From contig CALBTC010000433.1 in the NCBI GenBank assembly GCA_937967805.1, positions 1-5,185 of the forward strand: a stretch of DNA of 5,185 nucleotides, in the 5' to 3' direction. Below the pieces are notes generated by a model that saw only the letters and a program-made list of their open reading frames with translations, was not told the origin of the DNA and ran no database searches. The stretch is from an uncultured Anaerolineaceae bacterium. Its GTDB lineage: Bacteria > Chloroflexota > Anaerolineae > Promineifilales > Promineifilaceae. Positions 4,725-5,185 of the stretch are shown one piece after another. The position numbers and the translations under genes are program-made. Numbering within the stretch: the first letter of the stretch is position 1; each line of letters begins with the position of its first letter.

Positions 4725-5185
4725 ATGGCTTACAAAATTCTGGTTGTTGATGATGAAGTAACCCTGCTAAGCACTGTTCGTGCTTACCTGGAACAAGAAG
4801 GATACACGGTGCAAACGGCCGCTGACGGCCGTTCTGCCCTGCACCTCTTTCGTGATTTCCAACCTGATCTGGTCGTGCTGGACATTATGCTGCCAGAGGT
4901 TGACGGGTTGGAAGTGCTCCGCCAATTACGGCAGACTTCCGATGTTTTTGTCATTATGCTGACGGCCAAAGCAGATGAGGCTGACAAAGTAATTGGCTTG
5001 AGTTTAGGCGCGGACGATTATATTACCAAGCCCTTTAGCCCACGCGAATTAGTCGCCCGCATCAAAGCGTCACTCAGGCGCCTGGGGGGCAGCAGCACTA
5101 AAAAAGAGTTGGTTTCTGCACACCTGCGCGTAGATGAAGAGGCTAGGCTGGCCTGGAAGGAAGGGCAGCCGCTAGACCTAACCCC
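4725..5185 (+). CDS. OmpR/PhoB-type response regulator, 3' end beyond the window
   Basis: The first 153 residues of a two-component response regulator are present, and the frame is still open at the window edge. Residues 4-118 are a complete receiver domain. They include the acidic pair D9-D10 in ILVVDDE, the phosphoacceptor D53 in LVVLDIMLPEVDG, T80 in VIMLTAK, Y99 and K102 in DDYITKPFSPRELVARIKA. The layout, with a linker at about 119-130 and then an effector beginning VSAHLRVDEEARLAWKEGQPLDLT, matches the start of a winged-helix DNA-binding domain (strand-rich platform ending in the usual LT). ATG 4725 is the only start after the in-frame TAA at 4701-4703, and there is no ribosome binding site at normal distance. 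A sensor kinase gene would be expected just downstream, outside the window. Confidence 0.92.
   Translation, partial: MAYKILVVDDEVTLLSTVRAYLEQEGYTVQTAADGRSALHLFRDFQPDLVVLDIMLPEVDGLEVLRQLRQTSDVFVIMLTAKADEADKVIGLSLGADDYITKPFSPRELVARIKASLRRLGGSSTKKELVSAHLRVDEEARLAWKEGQPLDLT

Noticed and set aside
4780..4987. Two short open frames overlapping the response regulator
   Set aside because: The receiver-domain frame through here is unmistakable, with D53, T80 and K102, so these are shadows.
1..5185. CRISPR array, tRNA or rRNA genes
   Set aside because: No regularly spaced direct repeats and no tRNA-like arm pattern or rRNA segment was seen on reading through.

Overview
This window holds one intact gene of unknown function, a nested graveyard of mobile DNA, and the start of an ordinary regulatory gene. 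The host is probably an environmental bacterium. The moderate GC content, the DUF4417 protein and the style of the recombinase and response regulator fit Chloroflexota (Anaerolineae-like) best, but this is a weak guess because no rRNA or marker gene is present.

Layout. (1) 4-759, minus strand: a full-length DUF4417-family protein with a good ribosome binding site. (2) 760-1062: no convincing gene, but an unusual density of short perfect inverted repeats and a doubtful zinc-ribbon-like remnant. (3) 1063-4040: the relic of a Tn3-family transposon on the plus strand. Its tnpA has lost the N-terminal part, is split by an IS630-family insertion sequence (about 2006-3143), and carries a stop plus a large internal deletion near 3840-3862. 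Its C-terminal stub ends at 3990, and a Tn3-type terminal inverted repeat follows at 4004-4040. (4) 4041-4570, minus strand: a decayed tyrosine recombinase (integrase), broken by two frameshifts and a stop, and cut off exactly at the outer edge of the Tn3 terminal repeat. (5) 4571-4724: a short divergent intergenic region with a perfect dyad (10-base arms around one central base) and a probable -10 box. (6) 4725 to the window end, plus strand: an OmpR/PhoB-type response regulator with a complete receiver domain and a truncated effector domain.

The order of events can be read from the sequence. A Tn3-family element inserted into an integrase gene. An IS630 element then inserted at a TA inside tnpA. 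Joining the DNA on either side of the IS at TA restores an uninterrupted tnpA frame, so that part of tnpA was probably still open when the IS arrived. tnpA later lost its left end and the segment carrying two of its three catalytic residues. The IS630 element looks intact: its transposase is encoded in two overlapping frames joined by a probable -1 frameshift on a run of seven A. The Tn3 element and the integrase cannot work as they stand.

I did not find a convincing new multi-gene system. The points most worth following are the DUF4417 gene with its dyad-rich upstream region, the frameshift signal in the IS, the concealed integrase, and the dyad ahead of the response regulator.
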